Part shown: positions 6,705 to 13,168 of the stretch, in pieces
Layout: each line of letters starts with the position of its first letter
Position numbering within the stretch: the stretch's first letter is position 1
From: HGM04593 sp045631205
GTDB taxonomy: Bacteria > Bacteroidota > Bacteroidia > Bacteroidales > Bacteroidaceae
Reading direction: 5' to 3'
Assembly: GCA_045631205.1 (NCBI GenBank)
Contig: JAZQUI010000018.1
Location: forward strand, 1 to 13,356
Length of the DNA: 13,356 nucleotides
Translations under genes and position numbers: made by a program
Notes under the pieces: generated by a model
Database searches by the model: none
What the model saw: the letters and a program-made list of their open reading frames with translations, nothing else
What the model was told of the DNA's origin: nothing

Positions 6705-7697
6705 ATGAAACTATGGCAAATTCTATTCCTGCTGTTTCTGATAGCAGGGAGCGTATATGTTATCACCCGTAACAAACCCTACAAGAGTGCAAGCGGCAAA
6801 ATATTCGGTACATACTACAACATAACATACCAAAGCAACGAAGACCTGCACCCTACCATTAAAGAGGCTATGATGCGCGTGGATGCATCACTTTCCACAT
6901 TCAACAAGAAATCTATAATCACCGCCATAAACGAAAACAGAGAGGTTGTACCCGACACCACCTTTCTTACCGTCTTCACATTGGCGCAGGAGATTTCGGA
7001 AAAGACCAATGGCGCTTTCGACATTACAGTTGCACCTCTTGTAAACGCCTGGGGCTTCGGTTTCAAGAAAGGAGAGCCCGCCGACTCGGCAACCATAGAA
7101 ACCATACGCAAAACCATCGGTTACCAAACAGTTAGTTACGATAACGGCAAAATAACAAAACAGAACCCTGCAACAATGCTCGATTGCAGCGCCATAGCCA
7201 AAGGTTTTGGTTGCGACGAGGTTGCTCGAGCACTCAACGCCAAAGGCGTGGATAACTATATGGTGGAGATTGGAGGAGAGATTGTAACAAAAGGCAAAAA
7301 CGACAAAGGCAAGAACTGGGCTATCGGCATAAACAAGCCCATTGACGATGCCACCGGCCAGGAGCAGAGCATACAGGAGATTATACGCATAAGCGGAAAG
7401 GCTATGGCAACATCGGGTAACTACCGCAACTTCCGTTATATCGACGGAAAGAAGGTTGCTCACACAATTGACCCGCTTACCGGTTACCCCGTCAATCACA
7501 ACCTGTTGTCGGCCACAGTCATTGCCGATGATTGCGCAACCGCCGATGCACTTGCTACCGCCTTTATGGTTATGGGACTCGAAAAAGCCCTTGCCTTCTG
7601 CGAGAAAAACAGAATAGAGGCTCTTTTCATATACAGCGATGACGATGGCAACCTGCTGACAAAAGAGACAGAAAAGTTTGCGAAATACCAGTATTAA
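6705..7697 (+). CDS. apbE: FAD:protein FMN transferase (ApbE family)
   Basis: Attaches FMN from FAD covalently to a Thr or Ser of target proteins such as NqrC, RnfG and periplasmic FMN-binding proteins, working on the outer side of the cytoplasmic membrane. The 330-aa protein has an N-terminal hydrophobic anchor (about 4-20) with no lipobox Cys, so it is tethered by a helix and is not a lipoprotein. Family motifs appear in order: GAFDIT (103-108), LDCSAIAKGFG (159-169), GGEI (190-193), HTIDPLTGYPV (253-263) and the metal-binding ATADALATAF (278-287, D281 and T285). Length is normal. It begins seven bases after the DUF6048-like gene and ends the operon at a strong terminator. No obvious FMN-binding-domain substrate lies in the window, so its targets are probably elsewhere (for example Rnf or Nqr). 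Confidence 0.95.
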   Translation: MKLWQILFLLFLIAGSVYVITRNKPYKSASGKIFGTYYNITYQSNEDLHPTIKEAMMRVDASLSTFNKKSIITAINENREVVPDTTFLTVFTLAQEISEKTNGAFDITVAPLVNAWGFGFKKGEPADSATIETIRKTIGYQTVSYDNGKITKQNPATMLDCSAIAKGFGCDEVARALNAKGVDNYMVEIGGEIVTKGKNDKGKNWAIGINKPIDDATGQEQSIQEIIRISGKAMATSGNYRNFRYIDGKKVAHTIDPLTGYPVNHNLLSATVIADDCATADALATAFMVMGLEKALAFCEKNRIEALFIYSDDDGNLLTKETEKFAKYQY

Positions 7698-7710
7698 GAA
7701 CAACTGCAAT

Positions 7711-7742
7711 AAAAAAAGCATCAGCGCGCTGATGCTTTTTTT
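7711..7742. terminator. Bidirectional intrinsic terminator between convergent genes
   Basis: A perfect 32-bp palindrome: seven A, GCATCAGCG, then its complement and seven T. Read either way it gives a GC-rich hairpin with a U-run. It lies 13 bases after apbE and 19 bases after the end of the MarC-family gene, so it can stop both. Confidence 0.94.
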
Positions 7743-7761
7743 ATTGTATATGACTCACGAA

Positions 7762-8364
7762 TCAATTATTGCTTATACTTTCTATAAGATATGAGAGGTT
7801 CGATGTAAACAACCTTACCGAAATTGCCAAAATAATAATTCCAAAGAACTTGCGTATAAAGTACAGACCTGCCTTTCCAAGAATGCGGCTCAAACGCTTG
7901 GTGGTGAGCAAAACCAACAGCACAACCAAGGCGTTGGTAAACAGAGCTGCCAAAATGTTTATAGAAGAGTACTCGGCTTTGAGCGAGAGAAGAGTTGTAA
8001 AAGAACCCGCTCCGGCAAGCAAAGGAAACACCACAGGAACATAAGTGGCATCGTTACCGGCAACCGCCGTATCTTTAAAAATAACGATATCGAGCACCAT
8101 CTCAAGCGCAAGAAAGAATAACACCAAAGCACCGGCTACGGCAAATGAGTTTATATCCACACCAATCAATCTCAAAAGCGCGTCACCCACAAAGAAGAAT
8201 ATAAACAGAAGACAGAAAGCGTATATGACAGCCTTACCCGATTTTATAGTCTTACCCCTGTCACGCAGACTTATCACGATGGGAATTGCACCAATGGGGT
8301 CGATAACCGCGAAAAGCACACTGAAAGCACTCAAATAGTCGACCCAGCTAAAACTTGACAACAT
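7762..8364 (-). CDS. MarC family integral membrane protein
   Basis: Inner-membrane protein of 200 aa, normal family length. The MarC family (UPF0056) has no settled function. It was once linked to multiple antibiotic resistance in E. coli, a link later withdrawn, and some archaeal relatives were reported as amino acid transporters. Six hydrophobic segments are visible at about 8-28, 46-66, 72-95, 108-124, 136-155 and 172-188. The two family signatures are present: DPIGAIPI at 22-29 and PLLAGAGSFTT at 114-124, the likely half-helix repeats. The gene is alone on the minus strand, convergent with apbE and divergent from rpsA. The start follows a short AT-rich stretch without Shine-Dalgarno. Confidence 0.9.
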   Translation of the reverse strand: MLSSFSWVDYLSAFSVLFAVIDPIGAIPIVISLRDRGKTIKSGKAVIYAFCLLFIFFFVGDALLRLIGVDINSFAVAGALVLFFLALEMVLDIVIFKDTAVAGNDATYVPVVFPLLAGAGSFTTLLSLKAEYSSINILAALFTNALVVLLVLLTTKRLSRILGKAGLYFIRKFFGIIILAISVRLFTSNLSYLIESISNN

Positions 8365-8462
8365 AAAAACCTAAAAAAACAATTAATACTCGGCAACCGT
8401 TGCACAAACAACAAGTTTCCACTATAAAACATCAACAAACAAGCGCCCCAAAAGACTCTTGC

Positions 8463-8552
8463 CTTCTACAAAGATAGCCACAAACGAGCGAGAAATATAA
8501 AGCTTGCTTTAATATTTTTCTAAGCGAGAGCAATCTATCTTCTACAAAGATA
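8463..8552 (-). promoter_or_regulatory. Candidate tandem promoter elements for the MarC-family gene in a repeated block
   Basis: CTTCTACAAAGATA occurs twice in direct orientation (8463-8476 and 8539-8552, 76 bases apart). On the minus strand each copy carries TATCTTTG, an exact TAnnTTTG -7 element (8476-8469 and 8552-8545). No clear TTTG -33 lies at the right distance for either. The second copy is also a palindrome, TATCTT-CTACA-AAGATA (8536-8552). Confidence 0.4.
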
Positions 8553-8667
8553 TACATAAAACATTTTTAAAAAATAAAAAAGGGATAAAAGATTAGAAAA
8601 ATTGAGATAACAGGCATATAATTATAAAATAATTAAGGAAAAACGATGTTTTTTGCAAAAAAAGATG

Positions 8668-8675
8668 TACCTTTG
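8668..8675 (+). promoter_or_regulatory. rpsA promoter (-7 element)
   Basis: TACCTTTG is an exact TAnnTTTG match, identical to the SRP RNA -7 element. The -33 is poor: GATG lies at the expected 19-base distance (8645-8648), while a TTTG at 8652-8655 is only 12 bases away. An A/T-rich stretch upstream could serve as an UP-like element. The leader to ATG 8726 is about 45 nt. Confidence 0.6.
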
Positions 8676-8725
8676 CGGCCGAATTCTATCAACATAATGT
8701 CTAACTCATTAAAGAAAAACAAATT

Positions 8726-10525
8726 ATGAGCACAGAAAATCTTACAGGTACACCCGATTTCAATTGGGAATCGTACGCAAACGGAGAGAACATCTCAGGT
8801 CTCTCACACGAGCAGTTGGAGCAGGCTTACAACAGCACTCTCAACAAAGTATCAAGCCGCGAGGTTGTTAACGGTACAGTTATCGGTATCAACAAACGCG
8901 AAGTAATTGTAGACATCAACTACAAACAGGACGCTATCCTCCCCATCAGCGAGTTCCGCTACAACCCCGATCTCAAAATCGGTGATCAGGTAGAGGTTTA
9001 CATCGAGAACTTGGAGGACAAAAAAGGCCAGCTTAGCCTTTCACACAAAAAAGCACGCGCAAGCCGCTCTTGGGAGCTTGTTAACAAAGCTATGGAGGAG
9101 CAGGCAGTTGTTAAGGGTTACATCAAGTGCCGCACTAAGGGTGGTATGATCGTTGACGTATTTGGTATCGAGGCATTCTTGCCCGGTTCACAGATCGACG
9201 TTAAGCCCATCCGTGACTACGATGCTTATGTAGGCCAGACAGAGGACTTCAAAATCGTTAAGATCAACCAGGAATTCAAAAACGTTGTTGTTTCTCACAA
9301 AGCTCTTATCGAGGCTGAGCTCGAGGAGCAGAAGAAGAAAATCATCAGCACACTCGAGAAGGGTCAAGTACTCGAGGGTACCGTTAAAAACATCACATCT
9401 TACGGTGTATTCATCGACCTCGGTGGTGTTGACGGTCTTATCCACATCACAGACCTCTCTTGGGGCCGCGTAAACGAGCCCACAGATATCGTATCTCTCG
9501 ACCAGAAGATCAACGTGGTTATCCTCGACTTCGACGACGAGAAGAAACGTATCGCTCTTGGTTTGAAACAGCTTACTCCCCACCCCTGGGATGCTATCGA
9601 TGCAGACCTCAAAGAGGGCGATGTAGTTAAGGGTAAGGTAGTTGTTATGGCCGATTACGGTGCATTCATCGAGATTGCTCCCGGCGTAGAGGGTCTTATC
9701 CACGTTTCAGAGATGTCTTGGAACCAGCACTTGCGTTCAGCTCAGGACTTCATGAAAGTTGGCGACGAGGTAGAGGCTGTTATCCTTACACTCGACCGCA
9801 ACGAGCGCAAAATGTCACTCGGTATCAAACAGCTCAAAGAGGATCCTTGGGCAAACATCGAGGAGAAATACCCCGTAGGTTCAAAACACACAGCAAAAGT
9901 TCGCAACTTCACTAACTTCGGCATCTTCGTTGAGATCGAGGAGGGTGTAGATGGTCTTATCCACATCAGCGACCTTTCTTGGACAAAGAAAGTTAAACAC
10001 CCCTCTGAATTCACACAGATTGGTGAGGCTATCGATGTTCAGGTTCTTGAGATCGACAAAGAGAACCGTCGTTTGAGCCTTGGTCACAAACAGCTCGAGG
10101 AGAACCCCTGGGATGTATTCGAGACTGTATTCACAGTAGGTTCTATCCACGAGGGTGTTATCACCGAACTCATCGACAAGGGTGCAGTTGTATCTCTCCC
10201 CTACGGCGTAGAGGGCTTCGCAACTCCCAAACACCTTGTAAAAGAGGATGGCTCACAGGCTGCTGCCGAGGAGAAACTCTCATTCAAGGTTATCGAGTTC
10301 AACAAAGAGGCTAAGAGAATCATCCTTTCACACAGCCGCATTTTCGAGGATGCAGCAAAGGCTGAGGAGAAACAGGAGAAGAAAGCCGCTACAGCAGCTC
10401 GCAAGGCTACTAAGAAAGCAGAGGAGGCAGCTCCCGCTATCCAGAACCAGGCAGCTTCTACAACTCTCGGTGACATCGACGCTCTTGCAGCATTGAAGAG
10501 CAAACTCGAGGGTAACGCAGAATAA
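8726..10525 (+). CDS. rpsA: 30S ribosomal protein S1
   Basis: RNA-binding protein of the small ribosomal subunit that captures mRNA for translation initiation, important in Bacteroidetes where Shine-Dalgarno sequences are rare. The 599-aa protein holds six S1 (OB-fold) domains at about 44-108, 126-192, 212-282, 297-370, 383-456 and 471-538. The first two are divergent; domains 3-5 carry the classic YG/FG-x-F plus GVDGLIH and LSW motifs. Domain 6 is partly degenerate (KGAVVSLPYGVEGFATPKH). A charged Ala/Lys/Glu tail follows (about 540-570), probably helical, then a C-terminal LGDIDALAALKSKLEG segment. Length is normal for this group. Codon use is highly biased, as expected of a ribosomal protein. 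It has its own promoter and a strong terminator, so it appears monocistronic. Confidence 0.98.
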   Translation: MSTENLTGTPDFNWESYANGENISGLSHEQLEQAYNSTLNKVSSREVVNGTVIGINKREVIVDINYKQDAILPISEFRYNPDLKIGDQVEVYIENLEDKKGQLSLSHKKARASRSWELVNKAMEEQAVVKGYIKCRTKGGMIVDVFGIEAFLPGSQIDVKPIRDYDAYVGQTEDFKIVKINQEFKNVVVSHKALIEAELEEQKKKIISTLEKGQVLEGTVKNITSYGVFIDLGGVDGLIHITDLSWGRVNEPTDIVSLDQKINVVILDFDDEKKRIALGLKQLTPHPWDAIDADLKEGDVVKGKVVVMADYGAFIEIAPGVEGLIHVSEMSWNQHLRSAQDFMKVGDEVEAVILTLDRNERKMSLGIKQLKEDPWANIEEKYPVGSKHTAKVRNFTNFGIFVEIEEGVDGLIHISDLSWTKKVKHPSEFTQIGEAIDVQVLEIDKENRRLSLGHKQLEENPWDVFETVFTVGSIHEGVITELIDKGAVVSLPYGVEGFATPKHLVKEDGSQAAAEEKLSFKVIEFNKEAKRIILSHSRIFEDAAKAEEKQEKKAATAARKATKKAEEAAPAIQNQAASTTLGDIDALAALKSKLEGNAE

Positions 10526-10549
10526 TTCACATTATTCAAAATAACGAGC

Positions 10550-10583
10550 AGTGGGCGCATCAAATGATGCGCCCACTCTTTTT
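10550..10583 (+). terminator. Intrinsic terminator after rpsA
   Basis: A perfect 13-bp inverted repeat, AGTGGGCGCATCA (10550-10562) with its complement (10565-10577), realistically a 12-bp stem with a four-base loop, followed by C and five T. It lies 24 bases after the stop codon. Confidence 0.95.
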
Positions 10584-10629
10584 ATATACCTTTTCGGCAA
10601 AAGTAGAGGTGGAATAAAGGAAAAAGCAC

Positions 10630-10637
10630 TATCTTCG
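10630..10637 (+). promoter_or_regulatory. Probable promoter (-7 element) of the RNase Z gene
   Basis: TATCTTCG, one base off TAnnTTTG and the same variant as before the DUF4199-like gene, lies 17 bases before the start codon. No good -33 is seen. The GGAG at 10651-10654 directly touches the ATG, too close to act as a normal Shine-Dalgarno. Confidence 0.5.
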
Positions 10638-10654
10638 CATAAACACAAGAGGAG

Positions 10655-11569
10655 ATGGAGATTTTCGATATATACATATTGGGTTGCGGTTCTGCGTTGC
10701 CTACAACAAAACACAATGCAAGTTCGCAGGTTTTGAGAATTGGCAACAAACAATTTATGATTGATTGTGGCGAAGGCACACAATTACAATTGCGCCGTTC
10801 GCACCTGCACTTTTCGTTCATAAACCACATATTCATCTCACACCTGCACGGCGACCACTGTTTCGGGCTCATAGGGCTCATATCCACCTTTGGATTATTG
10901 GGACGCACTGCACCCCTGCACATTTATGCCGACAAGATGCTGCAAACTCTGCTCCAGCCGCAGCTCGCATTCTTCTGTCGCGAACTTAAATATCAAATTA
11001 TATTCCACGAAATTGATGCTACAAAGCACGCACTTATATACGAGGACAACAGTATAACCGTACACACTCTGCCACAAAAGCACCGCATACCGTGCTGCGG
11101 CTTTCTCTTCAAGGAGAAACCCAAAAAGCGACACATAAGGCGCGATATGATTGATGCATACAATATCCCCGAATATAAGCGTCGCGGCATAAAAGATGGC
11201 GAAGACTATATTACTCCCGACGGAGAAATAATACCCAACGCAAGGCTCACAACCGATGCCAGCCCATCGCGCAGTTATGCCTATTGCTCCGACACGCTAC
11301 CCTGCCCCGAAAACACTGAATACATAAAAGATTGCGACATTCTCTACCACGAGGCAACATTTGCCACCAAAGAGAAAGAGAGAGCAAAGGCAACCTTCCA
11401 CACTACTGCAGCACAAGCGGCCGAAATTGCATTACAGGCAAATGCAAAAAAGCTTATAATCGGGCACTTCTCCTCACGCTACGACAACGACAACGAGTTA
11501 CTCACCGAAGCAAAGGAGTTTTTTGCCAACACAGAGCTCGCCACTGAGGGAAAATGTTTTAAAATATAA
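10655..11569 (+). CDS. rnz: Ribonuclease Z (tRNA 3' endonuclease)
   Basis: Zinc-dependent metallo-beta-lactamase-fold endonuclease that cuts the 3' trailer from tRNA precursors lacking an encoded CCA, as the tRNA-Thr in this window does. The 304-aa protein has normal length for the short form. Motifs in order: ILGCGSALPT (8-17), the zinc motif HLHGDH (63-68), the exosite-like insertion with KRRGI around 170-200, H143 in LPQKHRIPCCGF, D213 in YCSDT, HEATF (232-236) and GHFSSRY (270-276) with H271. The start fits the family, whose proteins begin a few residues before ILGCGSA. It is followed after 59 bases by the sigma factor gene with no terminator visible between, so readthrough is possible. 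Confidence 0.95.
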   Translation: MEIFDIYILGCGSALPTTKHNASSQVLRIGNKQFMIDCGEGTQLQLRRSHLHFSFINHIFISHLHGDHCFGLIGLISTFGLLGRTAPLHIYADKMLQTLLQPQLAFFCRELKYQIIFHEIDATKHALIYEDNSITVHTLPQKHRIPCCGFLFKEKPKKRHIRRDMIDAYNIPEYKRRGIKDGEDYITPDGEIIPNARLTTDASPSRSYAYCSDTLPCPENTEYIKDCDILYHEATFATKEKERAKATFHTTAAQAAEIALQANAKKLIIGHFSSRYDNDNELLTEAKEFFANTELATEGKCFKI

Positions 11570-11628
11570 CCGCCACGGCTAAACCTTCGGGCAAAGAAGC
11601 AGTCAAATAAAAAGGAAAACAGAATAGA

Positions 11629-12186
11629 ATGATTGAGAAAAGCAGCAAACTGAACGAAAAAGAGATTATCGCCCGACTGAAAGACGATAAAACCAAAGAG
11701 GCTGCTTTCTCGGCAATAGTAAGAGAATATGGCGAGCAACTTTACTGGCAAATACGCCATATGGTACTCTCCCACGACGATGCCAACGACATTCTGCAAA
11801 ATGTATTCCTGAAAGCCTGGACACACATCGACAACTTTCGTGGAGAAGCGCAATTATCGACCTGGCTACATCGCATAGCCATAAACGAAGCACTCACATT
11901 TATGAATAAAAGGCAGAATACACTGCCTATCGACACACCCGAAGGAGAAGCTGCCTACACACTCGAAAGCGACACCTATTTCTGTGGCGACCACGCCGAC
12001 GCGCTCCTGCAAGAGGCAATAAGCCAATTACCCGAAAAACAAAGATTGGTCTTCAATATGAAATACTTCAGAGAGATGAAGTACGAAGAGATTTCGCAGA
12101 TTCTCGACACAAGCATAGGTGCTTTGAAAGCATCGTACCACCTCGCTGTAAAAAAAATAGAAAAATATTTCAACAACAAGGATTAA
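11629..12186 (+). CDS. ECF-type RNA polymerase sigma factor
   Basis: Group 4 sigma-70 factor of 185 aa that directs RNA polymerase to a specific promoter set. Sigma region 2 spans about 27-96, with the core-binding DANDILQNVFLKAW (51-64) and the promoter-melting FRGEAQLSTWLHRIAINEAL (70-89). A linker of about 27 residues follows. Sigma region 4 spans about 124-178, with LPEKQRLVFNMKYFREMKYEEIS (134-156) and the helix-turn-helix TSIGALKASYHLAVKKI (161-177). The gene is followed by a small membrane protein and a Spy-like protein, the usual layout for a sigma factor controlled at the membrane. Its cognate promoter motif is not recognisable here. A purine stretch AAAAAGGAAAA lies 5' of the start, rather far for a Shine-Dalgarno. 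Confidence 0.93.
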   Translation: MIEKSSKLNEKEIIARLKDDKTKEAAFSAIVREYGEQLYWQIRHMVLSHDDANDILQNVFLKAWTHIDNFRGEAQLSTWLHRIAINEALTFMNKRQNTLPIDTPEGEAAYTLESDTYFCGDHADALLQEAISQLPEKQRLVFNMKYFREMKYEEISQILDTSIGALKASYHLAVKKIEKYFNNKD

Positions 12187-12231
12187 ACCTTTTGTACTCT
12201 GAATCATCAAACAAATAGAAAGCTAACCGCA

Positions 12232-12561
12232 ATGAAATTAGAAGATATAAATAACAAAAAGCCATTCACGGTGCCCGACGGTTACTTTGAAAACCTCGAC
12301 AGCAACATAATGAATATGTTGCCCAAGAAACCTGTCGCACAAAAACGCCGCACAATGACACTTACATCGGCCCTGCGCTACACAAGTTACGCAGCAGCCG
12401 TGGTTGTAATCTTCTTTTTAGGCACAACCTTGCTGACATTCAACAGCACCGCTACAGCAAACAACGAAGACTATTACAACAACGAATACATCGATGAAGT
12501 ACTAAGCAACTACCCCATCGACGACTATACATTCTATTGCTACATTACAGACAACAACTAA
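12232..12561 (+). CDS. Small single-pass membrane protein, candidate anti-sigma factor
   Basis: Protein of 109 aa with a cytoplasmic N-terminal part containing PFTVPDGYFENLDSNIM (11-27), a basic KRR at 38-40, one membrane helix (about 50-70), and an acidic, Asn/Tyr-rich tail outside the membrane (about 71-109) ending in DDYTFYCYITDNN. The FxVPxGYFENL motif is one I recall from Bacteroidales proteins encoded just after ECF sigma factors. Position, 46 bases after the sigma gene and seven bases before a periplasmic protein, and the inside-N topology suggest it restrains the sigma factor. No classical anti-sigma domain (ZAS, RskA, FecR) is visible, so the function is inference. The CDS is real by operon context and coherent composition. 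Confidence 0.82.
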   Translation: MKLEDINNKKPFTVPDGYFENLDSNIMNMLPKKPVAQKRRTMTLTSALRYTSYAAAVVVIFFLGTTLLTFNSTATANNEDYYNNEYIDEVLSNYPIDDYTFYCYITDNN

Positions 12562-12568
12562 TACGATT

Positions 12569-13054
12569 ATGAAAAAGACACTAATTGCCCTGTTTATAGT
12601 ATCGCTGGCAACTATCACTGCCGTTGCACAGGAAAGAGGCAAACAACCCAATTCGAGAAGAAAATTTTCGCACGAGCAATTCCAGGCAAAGCAACGCGAA
12701 TACATCACAGAGAAAGCGAGTCTCACTCCCCAGGAAGCAGAGGCATTCTTCCCTATATTTTTTGAATTGCAGAAAGAGAAATTCAGCATTGAGCGCGAGG
12801 CACACGGGAAAGTTATAAAAGAGCGTGGACAAAAACTCACCGACGAAGAGTGCAAAGCCCTTTTGGAACACAATGCCGATGCAAAAATAAAAACAGCAGA
12901 ACTCGAAAAAGAGTACATTGCCAAATACCTGAAAGTTATACCCGCCAAGAAATTGCTCGACATACAACGTGCCGAACGCAGTTTTCAAGGACACATGATA
13001 AAAACAATGGCAGGTAAAGCACCGCGCAGAAACGGAGAAGGCAAGAACGATTAA
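12569..13054 (+). CDS. Spy/CpxP-like periplasmic protein
   Basis: Predicted exported helical protein of 161 aa. The signal peptide is residues 1-20 (cut likely at AVA-QE). The mature protein is highly charged and helical. It has LTPQEAEAFFPIFFELQKEK at 52-71 and a second, weaker LTDEECKALLE at 90-100, the LTxxQ-like repeats of Spy/CpxP chaperone-like proteins, here with E in place of the final Q region. KVIPAKKLLDIQRAERSF (122-139) is a C-terminal segment typical of Bacteroidales members as I recall them. In the family, such proteins bind misfolded proteins or metals and feed back on envelope stress systems. Seven bases separate it from the membrane protein, so it is the last gene of the sigma unit. 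Specific ligand unknown. Confidence 0.87.
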   Translation: MKKTLIALFIVSLATITAVAQERGKQPNSRRKFSHEQFQAKQREYITEKASLTPQEAEAFFPIFFELQKEKFSIEREAHGKVIKERGQKLTDEECKALLEHNADAKIKTAELEKEYIAKYLKVIPAKKLLDIQRAERSFQGHMIKTMAGKAPRRNGEGKND

Positions 13055-13095
13055 CGATAACCAAGCGGGCGAAAAGCCCAATAGAAGTTTTTCAT
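13051..13095 (-). other. Aromatic-rich 14-codon mini-ORF, possible but unproven
   Basis: On the minus strand an ATG at 13095 opens MKNFYWAFRPLGYR and stops at TAA (13053-13051), overlapping the end of the Spy-like gene on the other strand. It has F, Y and W in a row and five aromatic residues in 14, like a leader peptide. However, no biosynthetic gene follows it in this window. It may be chance. Confidence 0.15.
13067..13092 (+). terminator. Weak terminator-like hairpin after the sigma unit
   Basis: GGGC (13067-13070), loop GAAAA, GCCC (13076-13079). The only T-run (13088-13092) starts eight bases later, so it is a weak candidate. The stronger hairpin further on may be the real end. Confidence 0.3.
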
Positions 13096-13106
13096 AGATT
13101 TATAGA

Positions 13107-13128
13107 TTGTTACACATATATGTAACAA
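13107..13128. promoter_or_regulatory. Palindromic operator-like site (CRP/FNR-like)
   Basis: TTGTTACA (13107-13114), spacer CATATA, TGTAACAA (13121-13128): a perfect 8-bp inverted repeat with 6-base spacing, the geometry of CRP/FNR-family binding sites. No gene in the window clearly uses it. It could serve a gene beyond the right edge, or be only an RNA hairpin. Confidence 0.4.
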
Positions 13129-13129
13129 G

Positions 13130-13168
13130 CAAGGCGATAACTCGTGAGAGCATATCGCCTTGTCACTT
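13130..13168 (+). terminator. Hairpin with T-run, probable terminator of the sigma unit
   Basis: CAAGGCGATA (13130-13139) pairs perfectly with TATCGCCTTG (13153-13162). Inside, CTC-GTGA-GAG (13141-13150) forms a further small stem with a GTGA loop. TCACTTTT follows. It is the best terminator candidate after the Spy-like gene, 75 bases past the stop codon. Confidence 0.6.

Larger units (their letters stand above)
8365..8725. other. Divergent AT-rich intergenic region between the MarC-family gene and rpsA
   Basis: This 361-base gap holds no convincing gene. It contains two minus-strand -7-type elements in a repeated 14-bp block, a bulged hairpin at 8493-8518, an A/T-rich stretch from about 8553 to 8645, and the rpsA promoter near 8668. 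Confidence 0.7.

Noticed and set aside
8493..8518. Hairpin AAATATAAAGC-TT-GCTTTAATATTT in the MarC/rpsA gap as a terminator or small RNA
   Set aside because: Almost all A/T pairs with a bulge and a two-base loop, and no gene points into it from the left on the plus strand.
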